The translations under genes and the position numbers were made by a program. From Dictyobacter alpinus (GTDB lineage Bacteria > Chloroflexota > Ktedonobacteria > Ktedonobacterales > Ktedonobacteraceae), in contig NZ_BIFT01000002.1 in the NCBI RefSeq assembly GCF_003967575.1, positions 2,170,001 to 2,234,000 of the forward strand: DNA of 64,000 nucleotides, read 5' to 3'. Shown here in pieces: positions 33,033-41,257 of this stretch. A model generated the notes under the pieces. It was not told the origin of the DNA, did no database searches, and was given only the letters and a program-made list of their open reading frames with translations. Numbering within the stretch: the first letter of the stretch is position 1; every line of letters begins with the position of its first letter.

Positions 33033-33674
33033 TCAGGTTTCTTCTTGCTGTGAATGACTGGCAAGGGAGCGCAAGAGCAACGCCTCAGCTTCCACTACCT
33101 TCCCCTGCTCCTGATAACAAACCACAAGGTTGTTGAGGACGAATGCTGTGTCAGAGTGTTGAGGACCGAGTTGCTCCTCACGGATCACGAGCGCTCGTCG
33201 GTACAATGGCTCAGCCTCCACATACTTTCTTCGCTGGTGATAGAAGAAAGCCAGATTGTTGAGACTGGTGGCTATATCAAGATGGTTGGCCTCTAGGAGC
33301 CGTTCACGGATGGTCAGGGCGCTTCTCAATAATGGCTCAGCTTCCGTACCCTTCCCCTGCTCCAGGTAGCAAGCCGCGAGATTGTTGAGGCTGATCGCGG
33401 TGTCAAGGTGGTTCGTCCCCAACCGATGCTTGCGAATCGTCAATGCCCGCTGATACAATGGCTCGGCCTCTCTATACTTTCTTTGCTTGTGGTAGAGGAA
33501 AGCGAGAGCGTTCAAACTGGTTGCCATGAGCGGATGGTCCGCTTCCACCTCTTGTTCATAGATGGAGAGTGCTTGCAGATACAGCGGCTCAGCCTCTCTA
33601 TTTTTCCCCTGTTTTCGGTAGAGGTCTGCCAGCATGAGCAAGCTGCTAGCTCTGCCAAGTTGATCTGTTTCCAT
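33033..33674 (-). CDS. Standalone tetratricopeptide (kinesin light chain-type TPR) protein
   Basis: 213 residues; AGGAAAGGAG precedes the ATG. It consists almost wholly of five 42-residue TPR units, with repeats such as NREAEPLYLQALSIYEQEVE, KYREAEPLYQRALTIRKHRL, GTEAEPLLRSALTIRERLLE, KYVEAEPLYRRALVIREEQL and KVVEAEALLLRSLASH, each with an L-x-x-L-A-x-x-Y/C second helix. Such arrays usually form the C-terminal sensor of NB-ARC or CHAT proteins. Here no such domain is attached or nearby. A protein-binding scaffold is the likely role. Confidence 0.88.
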   Translation of the reverse strand: METDQLGRASSLLMLADLYRKQGKNREAEPLYLQALSIYEQEVEADHPLMATSLNALAFLYHKQRKYREAEPLYQRALTIRKHRLGTNHLDTAISLNNLAACYLEQGKGTEAEPLLRSALTIRERLLEANHLDIATSLNNLAFFYHQRRKYVEAEPLYRRALVIREEQLGPQHSDTAFVLNNLVVCYQEQGKVVEAEALLLRSLASHSQQEET

Positions 33675-33737
33675 GAACTGCTCCTTTCCTCATTTACGAG
33701 GCGAGGCTCGCGCCCTAAAGATGATTTGGTGTTACAA

Positions 33738-33790
33738 GTAAACGAACGAATTCAAGACTCATCAAACGGCCGGTTGTGAGATGCATTAAG
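33738..33790 (-). promoter_or_regulatory. Shared upstream element, copy D
   Basis: AACGAACGAATTCAAGACTC followed by ATCAAACGGCCGGTTGTGAG and ATGCATTAAG, 64-116 bases before the 33674 start. Shares CGAACG, the GACTCATCAA part and the GAGATGC tail with copies A and E. Confidence 0.5.
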
Positions 33791-33845
33791 AAGCAGACTA
33801 AGATGTCCTAAATCTCTCACAAAGAATTGTCCAGAGATTCTAGCC

Positions 33846-34412
33846 CTATCCCAAGTATCCCGCTATGATCTCAGTCGCTTTCACCTGAGAGCTATAGAAT
33901 TGGCAGATAGTGGGATGAACGGGATCAAAAAGCACTGGATGCGTACTCTTTAATGGACAGGCAACGTAATTTGCCTTGCTAGTAGATACCCTCCTGGTAT
34001 AACGTTGTTGGGTCTCTGGATGATGCCATACGAATTCAAGCCAGTGCATCAAATTGCCATCTCTGTCTATCCTGGCCTCACAGTCTATCACTGTTGCGGT
34101 TGCCTCCACTCCATACTGTGTGAACCAGGCATGAAAGCCAGGCTGCAGGATAGCAATGAAATCGCGCCTCTTTATGACGTACATACATATCGGAAAACCA
34201 ATCAACGACACGATGGAGGTTGCTGTAAGGATGTAAGGTTGAAGTGTGAAAGGGAGGAAGATAACTTCAAAGATAATTGCAAGGCCAAGAACAATGCCGA
34301 ATGGGAATGGCAGGAGAGATGGGAGGCTCTGTAGAAAAATCTCCTGTTCAAGCCGTTTATTCAAAGCTATCCAATCTCTTTGTTTCGCCTCATCCCAGGA
34401 TGGGTCATACAT
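33846..34412 (-). CDS. Two-helix membrane protein with DUF3592-like domain
   Basis: 188 residues; GGGGGA precedes the ATG by seven bases. An N-terminal helical stretch (WDEAKQRDWIALNKRLEQEI) is followed by two membrane helices (PFPFGIVLGLAIIFEVIFLP and ILTATSIVSLIGFPICMYVI, about 35-80). A C-terminal domain follows with YGVEATATVIDCEARIDRDG, LEFVWHHPETQQRYTRRVST and HPVLFDPVHPTICQF. The G-x-x-A-x-A-x-V start and later V-L-F-D-P fit DUF3592. Function unknown. Copy E of the shared element lies about 40 bases upstream. Confidence 0.65.
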   Translation of the reverse strand: MYDPSWDEAKQRDWIALNKRLEQEIFLQSLPSLLPFPFGIVLGLAIIFEVIFLPFTLQPYILTATSIVSLIGFPICMYVIKRRDFIAILQPGFHAWFTQYGVEATATVIDCEARIDRDGNLMHWLEFVWHHPETQQRYTRRVSTSKANYVACPLKSTHPVLFDPVHPTICQFYSSQVKATEIIAGYLG

Positions 34413-34453
34413 ATCTGTTCCCCCGCTCTTTCTCTCCCTCTCATTGTCACAGA

Positions 34454-34490
34454 AAACGAACGGTTTTGAGACACCTCATCAAGAGAGCAT
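34454..34490 (-). promoter_or_regulatory. Shared upstream element, copy E
   Basis: AAAACGAACGGTTTTGAGAC then ACCTCATCAAGAGAG, about 42-78 bases before the 34412 start. Best match to copy A over CGAACGGTTTTGA and TCATCAA. Confidence 0.55.
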
Positions 34491-34520
34491 CGTTCAATTG
34501 GGTCCAATGATCCGATTCTG

Positions 34521-34775
34521 TTATGCCGTCTCGACCACATCTTTCGTCACGAGTTGGATCTGTTGGCAGACGATAAGACTTTCCTTTATCCATGCGCGCA
34601 ATATTGCTTGCCAGTCCTGCCAAACCCTTCTCTCGATAGTGTTTGATCTAGGGGATATCTGATAGGCACGCGCAAGCTGAACCTGGGTGATACTGTCTTC
34701 CAACCCAGGGCGGATGATAGCAAAACGTTCCAACGCTTGCGTTCTTTGGGCCTCTGAAAGGGCTATAAGCGGCAA
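34521..34775 (-). pseudogene. Transposase N-terminal remnant (HTH of a Mu/IS3-like DDE transposase)
   Basis: The first 45 residues (LSEAQRTQALERFAIIRPGL, EDSITQVQLARAYQISPR) are a typical N-terminal helix-turn-helix of an integrase-core transposase. The frame then diverges and ends. A second scar with the same ERFAIIRP segment is at about 46951-46985 on the same strand. Confidence 0.65.
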
Positions 34776-35317
34776 GGATGCTCATCCATGATAAATACCT
34801 TCTCGCATAAAAGAATCTAACAACATCATTCCCTCTTAGTATACTTGACTGCCAGAATAATTACCAAGAAATTACCAGCTTCATTTCAAATTTACAAACA
34901 ATGTGATGCCGAGATAGCGGAAACGACGCTTGACTGACAGAAACGCCCTGTGATAAAATAAGCACAACTTTTTTAAAAGCAAACAGCAGTATATCACAGA
35001 AAATATATTGATGAAGCAATGGTGAAGCGTTGACAACTCCTCCAACGAATGTTCATTGTCAGCGTTTTTGCTCATCTTACGAATGTGTTCGCGCCGCGTG
35101 TGGCGCACGGTGAGGAGAGAGAGCAGAAATAGAGGCTCTACCATTACCCATTCTTTCTGGGTACAAACCAGTTCTTCTTCTCCGTGAATACCGTTCGTAA
35201 ACAGGTGTGCAGCGTATCTACCGCGCGAAAAAGCTCAAGCTTGTTTGAAAAGGTTCATGCTACTTCTTCATCTGTGAAGGAGTCGTAGAGAATTTTTTTG
35301 CAAAGGTAGCATACCTC
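34776..35317. other. Intergenic stretch before the MFS gene
   Basis: About 540 bases. An 87-codon - strand frame (34881-35144) lacks a ribosome site and recognisable composition and is not called. The promoter of the MFS gene must lie near 35200-35300. Nothing else identified. Confidence 0.35.
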
Positions 35318-36616
35318 ATGAACAAATCAACAGTTCCTACGAACACGAATCCGTCTGTAGGACGCACGTCTCTCGTGCTTCTTCTCGTTATCGCACTTTT
35401 GAATACGATGGGTATAACGATCATTGTACCTATTGTTCCGTTTCTCCTGCTCCGATACCTGGCTCATTCGAATAATCTCGCAGTCACTGTGGGATGGCTG
35501 ACCGCAGCCTATGGGATCTGCCAGTTGATTGCCGCGCCAGGTTTAGGCGTTCTGAGCGACCGTTTTGGGCGACGCCCCATTCTCTTCATCTGCCTGCTCG
35601 GTTCCGTGTTTGGCTATCTCATCCTGGGCCTTGGTGGTGCGCTCTGGCTGTTCTTCCTCGGACGCATCATCGATGGCCTGACAGGCGGCAACATCAGTGT
35701 CTTGTTTGGCTATGTCGCTGATATCACGGAACCAAAGGACCGTGGCAAGTACTTCGGTATGCTAGGTGCTGCGGCAAGTATCGGTACTCTCATTGGCCCT
35801 GTGCTTGGTGGACTTCTTGCTGCAATCAACTATAGCGTACCATTTTTTGCCGCCGCGGGCCTTCTCCTGCTTACTCTTGTCTGGGGATACTTCTTTTTAC
35901 CAGAGAGTCTGCACAAAGAGCACCGCATCACTTCGATTGCGATGAGCGAACTCAATCCTTTGAAACAACTGGCGTCCGCATTTCGTGTGGCAAACTTGCG
36001 CTGGCTCCTGCTGGCCTGGTTCTTGTATGCTTTTCCGGTGGGCATGTTACAGACGACGATCACTGTCTTGATGAAAGATAGTCTTGGCTTCAATGTCACG
36101 CAGGCCAGTCTCGTGATCACTGTGCTTGGCGCGGTAGATATTCTGGTACAGGGTGTGCTCGTTGGCTGGTTACTCGCAATGCTAGGCAACATCAAACTCG
36201 GTCTCATTGCCTTCGTGCTTGTCGGCATCAGCTATCTATTGCTTGGTTCTCTCGCGTTTCTCGCCACGCCAATTCTCTTGCTTGTCGGAATCACACTCTT
36301 CGCAGGTTCGGGTAGCCTTGTCGAAAACGCTGTGCGAGGTCTCATCTCTGGAATGGTTGGACGGAGCGAACAGGGTCGTGTGATTGGAGCTACGCAATCG
36401 CTGCAATCGCTTGGATGGGTTGTCGGACCGCTCGTCGGCGGTTTCGTGTACGCAGCATGGGGGCATTTTCAAGCATATGCCCTGGCTTCGTTCAGCACTA
36501 TCCTCGCCATTGCCTGTCTATGGATCGCTCTTCCGCTTCTTCAGAAGCATCAGGCGAAAGAGCAAACGTCTGGTGGTGAACAAGAGGCTGCATCGTTATC
36601 GCTTGAAGAGAACTGA
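35318..36616 (+). CDS. MFS transporter, TetA-like drug:H+ antiporter
   Basis: 432 residues, about 12 helices. Motif A appears as APGLGVLSDRFGRRPILFIC (about 69-88), the loop 2-3 signature. GLTGGNISVLFGYVADITEP (helix 4-5) and GAAASIGTLIGPVLGGLLAA (motif C-like, about 148-167) are typical of TetA/DHA1. The loop 8-9 region VGRSEQGRVIGATQSLQSLG is well preserved. Likely exports a small hydrophobic compound in exchange for protons. The ATG at 35318 lies after GCAAAGGTAGC, a moderate ribosome site. Monocistronic. Confidence 0.87.
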   Translation: MNKSTVPTNTNPSVGRTSLVLLLVIALLNTMGITIIVPIVPFLLLRYLAHSNNLAVTVGWLTAAYGICQLIAAPGLGVLSDRFGRRPILFICLLGSVFGYLILGLGGALWLFFLGRIIDGLTGGNISVLFGYVADITEPKDRGKYFGMLGAAASIGTLIGPVLGGLLAAINYSVPFFAAAGLLLLTLVWGYFFLPESLHKEHRITSIAMSELNPLKQLASAFRVANLRWLLLAWFLYAFPVGMLQTTITVLMKDSLGFNVTQASLVITVLGAVDILVQGVLVGWLLAMLGNIKLGLIAFVLVGISYLLLGSLAFLATPILLLVGITLFAGSGSLVENAVRGLISGMVGRSEQGRVIGATQSLQSLGWVVGPLVGGFVYAAWGHFQAYALASFSTILAIACLWIALPLLQKHQAKEQTSGGEQEAASLSLEEN

Positions 36617-36720
36617 AAAAGTTCTGCCCTATCGCTTGCTTTTGAGGGAGAGGAGAAATATTGCCCTCCCTCTTCCTTCTCATAAACTTCTTAAGGAAAT
36701 GGGTGAACTCATTGCAAAAA

Positions 36721-36775
36721 ACGCACGATTTTGAAACTCGTCAATCGGCTCATGAAACTATAAATACGAGGTGGT
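36721..36775 (-). repeat. Shared upstream element, copy B (orphan)
   Basis: ATTTTGAAACTCGTCAATCG then GCTCATGAAAC is nearly identical to copy A, 4.06 kb away in the same orientation. No intact gene follows it on the - strand, because the MFS gene is convergent. It could be a relic left when an adjacent cassette was lost. Confidence 0.6.
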
Positions 36776-36892
36776 GCGTCTCTGCGTATCGACCGCTGCA
36801 TCCACCAGACGATTATCGGTCGCATTATAATTGAACGTAATGCTATTGTTGTTCTGGTTTACAACCTTACTCTCCGAAACACACAAGAACAT
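36758..36892 (-). CDS. Possible 44-residue ORF or gene remnant
   Basis: ATG at 36892 with AGGTAAGAG upstream; reads MFLCVSESKVVNQNNNSITF then NYNATDNRLVDAAVDTQRRT. The second half looks protein-like. It overlaps copy B of the upstream element. No family recognised; it could be a cut-off gene start. Confidence 0.25.
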   Translation of the reverse strand: MFLCVSESKVVNQNNNSITFNYNATDNRLVDAAVDTQRRTTSYL

Positions 36893-36988
36893 CTCTTACC
36901 TATTTCGCTCATAAATTATGTGCTATAATTTTTCTTTAGCGAACAAACTAATTGTTCAATTTAATGTATAAGAAGGGATTTTAAACTC

Positions 36989-37873
36989 ATGAATAATAAC
37001 GAGCATAGTAATCCCTCTGAACGCAAACATTCAGCTCACATTTCTGATTTTTTTAATATTGATAATAATCAAATTTTTTATGAAATAGCTGGAGAAGGCT
37101 ATCCTGTTGTTCTTGCTCCACAAGAATTACCACTTGACTGCGGTATCTGGGATACTCAATTTTCCTTTTTTGCACAGCACTACCGTACTCTCCGCTACGA
37201 TTTACGTGGTTCTGGGCGATCCTTAAGTTCTGATACAAATACAACCTACTATTCTGATGTAAATGACCTTATCTCACTTTTAGATCATCTTAATTGCTCT
37301 TCTGCTTGTATCATTACTTCAAAAACTAAATTCGCTTTTGATCTTATATATAACCATCCTGAAAGAATACATGCGTTGGTACTCACCTCTCCAGAAATAC
37401 AAACATTGGGATCTGCTTTGCTTTCTTTTCCAAGAACGATTTCTTATACGAGAGAAATGTTATCGATTCTTACAGCATTACGACAGAATGATGATTATGC
37501 TGTAGGCCAATTATTTCTAAAGAAATGGAATATAGATTCTTCTTCCCTTTCTTTAGAAACGTATCAATGGTTGCTTAACATGACTATTAAAAATATTCCT
37601 ACATTTTCGGCCAACGTTGGAGTTCAAAAAGCGAATGTAAGAGGCCTTATTAATTTAAAGTCGATATTACCCAACATCAAAGTGCCAATTTTGATGTTGA
37701 TTGGCACGAATGCACCTGTTGGCATATCTAAGACCGCGAACACATTACAAAAATTACTTCCATATACACAAAAAGCATATATTCCCTATAGTCATGTTTT
37801 ACTTAACATAGAAAATCCAACAACATTCAATCAGTCGACTCTGCTTTTTTTGCAAAAGACTTTAGCTGCATAG
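36989..37873 (+). CDS. Alpha/beta hydrolase-fold protein with degenerate nucleophile elbow
   Basis: 294 residues; clearly AT-rich compared with neighbours, which suggests transfer. The fold is recognisable: FNIDNNQIFYEIAGEGYPVV, FFAQHYRTLRYDLRGSGRS (oxyanion-hole/strand 4 region), YNHPERIHALVLTSPEI, IKVPILMLIGTNAPV and a C-terminal IPYSHVLLNIENPTTFN containing the expected histidine. The usual G-x-S-x-G elbow is replaced by CIITSKTKFAFDL (about 103-115), so the nucleophilic serine site is not intact. It may be a non-catalytic or altered member. AGAAGGGA lies upstream of the ATG. Confidence 0.7.
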   Translation: MNNNEHSNPSERKHSAHISDFFNIDNNQIFYEIAGEGYPVVLAPQELPLDCGIWDTQFSFFAQHYRTLRYDLRGSGRSLSSDTNTTYYSDVNDLISLLDHLNCSSACIITSKTKFAFDLIYNHPERIHALVLTSPEIQTLGSALLSFPRTISYTREMLSILTALRQNDDYAVGQLFLKKWNIDSSSLSLETYQWLLNMTIKNIPTFSANVGVQKANVRGLINLKSILPNIKVPILMLIGTNAPVGISKTANTLQKLLPYTQKAYIPYSHVLLNIENPTTFNQSTLLFLQKTLAA

Positions 37874-37928
37874 AGCTACTGTACAATCTTCCGCAATCCC
37901 TTCCAGAAGGAGTGCCGTCTTCTCTTCC

Positions 37929-38102
37929 TTACTTGAAGGCTTCCTGAACTGATCGACCAAAACAGATCGCTCGGTAGAATAAGGCCGCAAACAAGATTGC
38001 GGCCGTATCTTCTATGGTGTCATGCATCCCGATCACACAATCCACGACTTCTGCAATAGTTTCAGACTGCATGCGTGGATAGCAGGCATTTAGTACAATC
38101 CT
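37929..38102 (-). pseudogene. CHAT-protease-like C-terminal remnant
   Basis: Open fragment without start encoding RRIVLNACYPRMQSETIAE then VVDCVIGMHDTIEDTAAILF, AALFYRAICFGRSVQEAFK and TAA at 37931-37929. The order V-L-N-A-C-Y, then VIGM, D-x-A-A-I-x-F-A, then GRSVQEAF is the catalytic-Cys end of CHAT (caspase-like) peptidases used in bacterial conflict and death systems. The upstream part, including the catalytic His, is absent. Confidence 0.7.
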
Positions 38103-38221
38103 TCGACGAGCAATCCTTGCTCAAAAAGCTTCATACCCTGTTCTGCTTCAGCTTTTCTGGCATTTTGGATAGCTTCAGGGGTAGCAGTGGAAGTAGTTTT
38201 ACTTACGGCAAGCATGCGCAT
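38090..38221 (-). CDS. Short ORF coupled to the DHA2 pump gene
   Basis: 43 residues (MRMLAVSKTTSTATPEAIQN then ARKAEAEQGMKLFEQGL). Its ATG overlaps the TAA of the MFS gene, which argues for coupled translation. The frame ends at TAG inside the CHAT remnant, so it may be a truncated form of a longer protein whose 3' part was replaced. Function unknown. Confidence 0.4.
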   Translation of the reverse strand: MRMLAVSKTTSTATPEAIQNARKAEAEQGMKLFEQGLLVEGLY

Positions 38222-39723
38222 TACCTTTTCTCCTTTTCATCGTCAGAATGAGGGATCAGAAAGACCAGAGCGTAGGAGATGAGGTTTAAGGCCGCAATAA
38301 AAGGTAGTGTGCCACTAATGGCTGCGATATACTGGGTAGTATGGGCGCTGGTGGTGGGCTGTGTCCCTAGAAAGAAAAAAAAGATCAACCCTATAATTGC
38401 TATCCCCAGAATATTGCCTACCTGGAAAGCTGTGGATAGGGCACCAGCCGCAGCGCCAGCGTCCTGGCCTTGCACGCGTCTGACGATTGAACCTACGAGT
38501 GGTGTTAACCCAAATTCTTGTCCAATGCCCTGAATAATTAAAGCAGGGGTCAGTATCCAGCTAGATACGGAAGAGCCCGCTAACAGTATAAATGTCAGAA
38601 CGAGAAAGACGCCTATGGCTGTTGTGATATAGCCCAGGCTCAGGATGCCTCGTCCCAGATGTGGGAGCAGCCGTGGGGCCAGCAGTGATGAAACGAAGAA
38701 GCCCGCCGAGTAGGGAAGAAAGGTAAGTCCCGCGTGGAGAGGCGAGAAGCCAAGACCGACTTGGAGGAACAGGGTAAAAACAAAGAGAAATCCAGCATTT
38801 CCAGCAAAAAAGGCCATTGCGATCACCATTCCTACCGCAAAGGATTGTTGTTTAAACAATGCCAGTTTCACCAGTGGTGTTCCCCCACGCCGTGTCACGC
38901 GTTGTTCATACCAGATAAACAGGGCGCAGAAGGGGATCGAGGCGATGAGTAGACCGATCATCCAGAGCGGCCAGCCAATTTCCCGGCCATCAACCAGGGG
39001 GATGACCAGCAGTAGGAGTGTTATCGTTACAATCCCTACCCCCATGATATCCAGCTGCATGCGACCCTTGGGCTTTGGCTGATTGACCAGCAGGATGCTT
39101 GAGCCCACCAGTGCGAGCACGCCGAATGGGATATTGACCAGAAATGCTGGTCGCCAGCTTAAGCCCCAGAGGTTGGCTTGAACCAGAATGCCACCGAGCA
39201 GTTGACCTGCAATAGCAGCCAGGCCCATAGCGGCGCCAAACACTCCGAGTGCGATATTGCGCTCACGACCAGTGAAGGTGACCTGGATAATAGAGAGGAC
39301 TTGTGGATACATCAGTGCGGCGCTGATCCCCTGGATCACACGTGCCACAATAAGGATAGGGATGGTAGCAGCCAGCCCACAGCCCGCAGAGGCCAGAGTA
39401 AAACCTGCTATTCCAATCATGAAGAGGCGTTTGTATCCATAGAGATCGCCCAGGCGACCTCCGGTGATGACTAAAACCGCATAGGCGAGCGTATAACCAG
39501 CGATTACCAGTTCGATCGAGCTAAAGTCTGTGTGCAGCTCTTTACTGATAGAAGGAACGGCGACGTTTACGATAAAAATGTCGAGGATCGCCATAAATGT
39601 GCCAATCATAACAATTGCCAGAACAAGCCAGCGATGCGGATGAACAAGTGTTTCCTGCGATCGTCCTGCCTCTGTTTGTTCTATGAGAGTGCATTCTTCT
39701 AGCGGAATAGCCGATGTGGACAT
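38221..39723 (-). CDS. DHA2-family MFS drug exporter (EmrB/QacA type)
   Basis: 500 residues, about 14 helices; AAGGAG precedes the ATG. Signatures are MIGTFMAILDIFIVNVAVPS (helix 1, motif D1-like), GYTLAYAVLVITGGRLGDLY followed by GYKRLFMIG (motif A, about 75-100), ARVIQGISAALMYPQVLSII (helix 4) and GVFGAAMGLAAIAGQLLGGI (motif C). It probably expels lipophilic compounds using proton-motive force. It diverges from the TetR gene across an operator-rich gap of 190 bases, so the regulator most likely represses it. Confidence 0.9.
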   Translation of the reverse strand: MSTSAIPLEECTLIEQTEAGRSQETLVHPHRWLVLAIVMIGTFMAILDIFIVNVAVPSISKELHTDFSSIELVIAGYTLAYAVLVITGGRLGDLYGYKRLFMIGIAGFTLASAGCGLAATIPILIVARVIQGISAALMYPQVLSIIQVTFTGRERNIALGVFGAAMGLAAIAGQLLGGILVQANLWGLSWRPAFLVNIPFGVLALVGSSILLVNQPKPKGRMQLDIMGVGIVTITLLLLVIPLVDGREIGWPLWMIGLLIASIPFCALFIWYEQRVTRRGGTPLVKLALFKQQSFAVGMVIAMAFFAGNAGFLFVFTLFLQVGLGFSPLHAGLTFLPYSAGFFVSSLLAPRLLPHLGRGILSLGYITTAIGVFLVLTFILLAGSSVSSWILTPALIIQGIGQEFGLTPLVGSIVRRVQGQDAGAAAGALSTAFQVGNILGIAIIGLIFFFFLGTQPTTSAHTTQYIAAISGTLPFIAALNLISYALVFLIPHSDDEKEKR

Positions 39724-39760
39724 AGGAATCTCCTTTTTCTATACCTGGAAATATTTGAAA

Positions 39761-39827
39761 ATGGACCATTTAGTCCATTAAATTGAACCATGCAGTCCAT
39801 TATAGCAGAAGTGGACTAGGAAGTCCA
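39761..39827. promoter_or_regulatory. Three TetR operator-like palindromes
   Basis: TGGACCATTTAGTCCA at 39762-39777, TGAACCATGCAGTCCA at 39784-39799 (one mismatch) and TGGACTAGGAAGTCCA at 39812-39827 share the form TGGAC-N6-GTCCA. They lie in the divergent gap between the MFS pump and TetR, as expected for autoregulation plus pump repression. Confidence 0.82.
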
Positions 39828-39915
39828 GATTATGGTATACTCAGAGGCAAGAATACTCTCTTTTCGCACCTTGTGACGACGAAATGGGAGCACAGGAGAG
39901 GAAGGAGAATCAACA

Positions 39916-40542
39916 ATGCAGAAGGAGTTTCTCACCCCACGAGGGTATAGGAGTCGTGAGCGTATTCTCACGCAGGCCGCGCAGCTGGTCTATGAGAAGG
40001 GTGTTCAGGGCACCCGCCTGGACGACATTTGCGCGGCGATGGCTGTCAGTAAAAGCCAGTTGTACCATTACTTTGCTAATAAAGAGAACCTCGTGCTGGC
40101 GATCATTGAACGGCAGACGAGCAATGTTCTGGCCGAAGAACAGCCCTGGCTCGATCATCTAGACAGTTGGGAGGATCTCGAACGCTGGGGGGCATTTCTG
40201 GTTGCCTCAGTAGAAAAACGGCAATGTATCGGGGGGTGTCCACTTGGCTCACTGGCGAGTGAGCTGGCCGATCAGGACGAGGCAAGTCGTGTGGCCCTGG
40301 TCACTTCTTTCGATCAATGGGAAGGCTACCTGATCGAGGGCTTGACTGCTATGCAAGAGCGGGGTGAACTCCGAAAGGATGCGAACCCGGCCGAACTCGC
40401 GGTCGCGGTGATGACCAGTTTGCAGGGAGGACTCCTCTTATCCAAGACTCGCAAGACGACACAGCCACTACAGATTGCGCTGCGCACGGCATTCAGCTAT
40501 GTGCGCTCGTTCGCGTCCTCAGTAGAAGAGCATCGTAAGTGA
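39916..40542 (+). CDS. TetR/AcrR-family transcriptional regulator
   Basis: 208 residues; GGAAGGAG precedes the ATG. N-terminal helix-turn-helix about 12-58: RERILTQAAQLVYEKGVQGT then RLDDICAAMAVSKSQLYHYF. A C-terminal ligand/dimer domain (about 70-200) includes RQCIGGCPLGSLASELADQD and AVAVMTSLQGGLLLSKTRKT, close to the YxaF/LmrA-type TetR_C group. It likely binds the three TGGAC-N6-GTCCA sites and is released by a pump substrate. Its 3' end overlaps the truncated reductase gene on the other strand by about 50 bases. Confidence 0.9.
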   Translation: MQKEFLTPRGYRSRERILTQAAQLVYEKGVQGTRLDDICAAMAVSKSQLYHYFANKENLVLAIIERQTSNVLAEEQPWLDHLDSWEDLERWGAFLVASVEKRQCIGGCPLGSLASELADQDEASRVALVTSFDQWEGYLIEGLTAMQERGELRKDANPAELAVAVMTSLQGGLLLSKTRKTTQPLQIALRTAFSYVRSFASSVEEHRK

Positions 40543-41008
40543 CGGCACGTTGTTCGTGCAAAGCAGGTGGGCTGGCCTGCAATTTCCGATTTGTGAAGCA
40601 TATCACGTTTGGATCAGCGGCCAGAACGGCAGCGGACAGATGGTTAAAGCCTTTTACGAACCTGGCGCCGGTAAACGCTTTGGCGACAACTGCAGACGAC
40701 GGCTGACCATCCAGGTCTTCAACGGGAGCATTGGTATTTGTCGCGTCGATGATCGTCTTACCTTCCCAGCTCGGCAAAGCCTTCGCAACCTCGCGGTGTT
40801 CCCAGAACGGGACCGCTAAGATGATTGTGTCGGCCTCGAGTGCATCCCGCAGCGACCTGGCGACGACCGTGGGTCCAATCGCCCGAGCCTGAGGTGCCAA
40901 CGCCTCGGGCGGCCTGCGGCTCGCGACGGTTACGTCGATGCTTTTGCGGGCGAAGGCGTGGGCGAGGGCCTGGCCTATCGAGCCGAATCCTATAATTGCA
41001 TAACTCAT
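40493..41008 (-). pseudogene. F420/NADP reductase-like (NpdG family) protein, C-terminally truncated
   Basis: 171 residues from the ATG at 41008 (GGAGA upstream). The Rossmann motif SYAIIGFGSIGQALAHAFAR (about 2-21), VTVASRRPPEAL, TIILAVPFWEHREVAKAL, IIDATNTNAPVEDLDG and VKGFNHLSAAVLAAD match NADPH-dependent F420 reductase/pyrroline-carboxylate reductase-like proteins. After about residue 135 the expected C-terminal domain is replaced by unrelated residues running into the opposite strand of tetR. Probably inactive. Confidence 0.7.
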
Positions 41009-41176
41009 AATGTTTCTCCAATTCATGTTGATATTAATTCCCCGGCCTTCAACGGCGCCGGGTTAACCGCTTCGCTGCATGGCGACCTTTGCGAGATCTT
41101 CTAGAAGCTTCTGATGAGTGCACCAGAACACATCGGGAGCTTGCTTCACCAGCGCCAGCCGCAGGACCGCGTCGGG

Positions 41177-41257
41177 TCAGACCTGAGACATGCCCCCGTC
41201 GACAACGAGATCGATGGCCGTCCCAATCTTGCCAAACCCGATAATTGCATAGCTCAT
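41177..41257 (-). pseudogene. 26-residue chimera: reductase start fused to a short-chain dehydrogenase end
   Basis: ATG at 41257 with AAGGAGAG upstream. It reads MSYAIIGFGKIG, the same beginning as the 41008 gene, then TAIDLVVDGGMSQV and TGA. The second half is the typical C-terminal end of an SDR protein. The upstream sequences of both starts are alike, so this is a duplicated 5' end joined to a different gene tail by deletion. Confidence 0.6.

Noticed and set aside
34881..35144. 87-codon - strand frame
   Set aside because: No ribosome site, no protein-like pattern; Cys/Leu-rich translation typical of AT-rich non-coding DNA.
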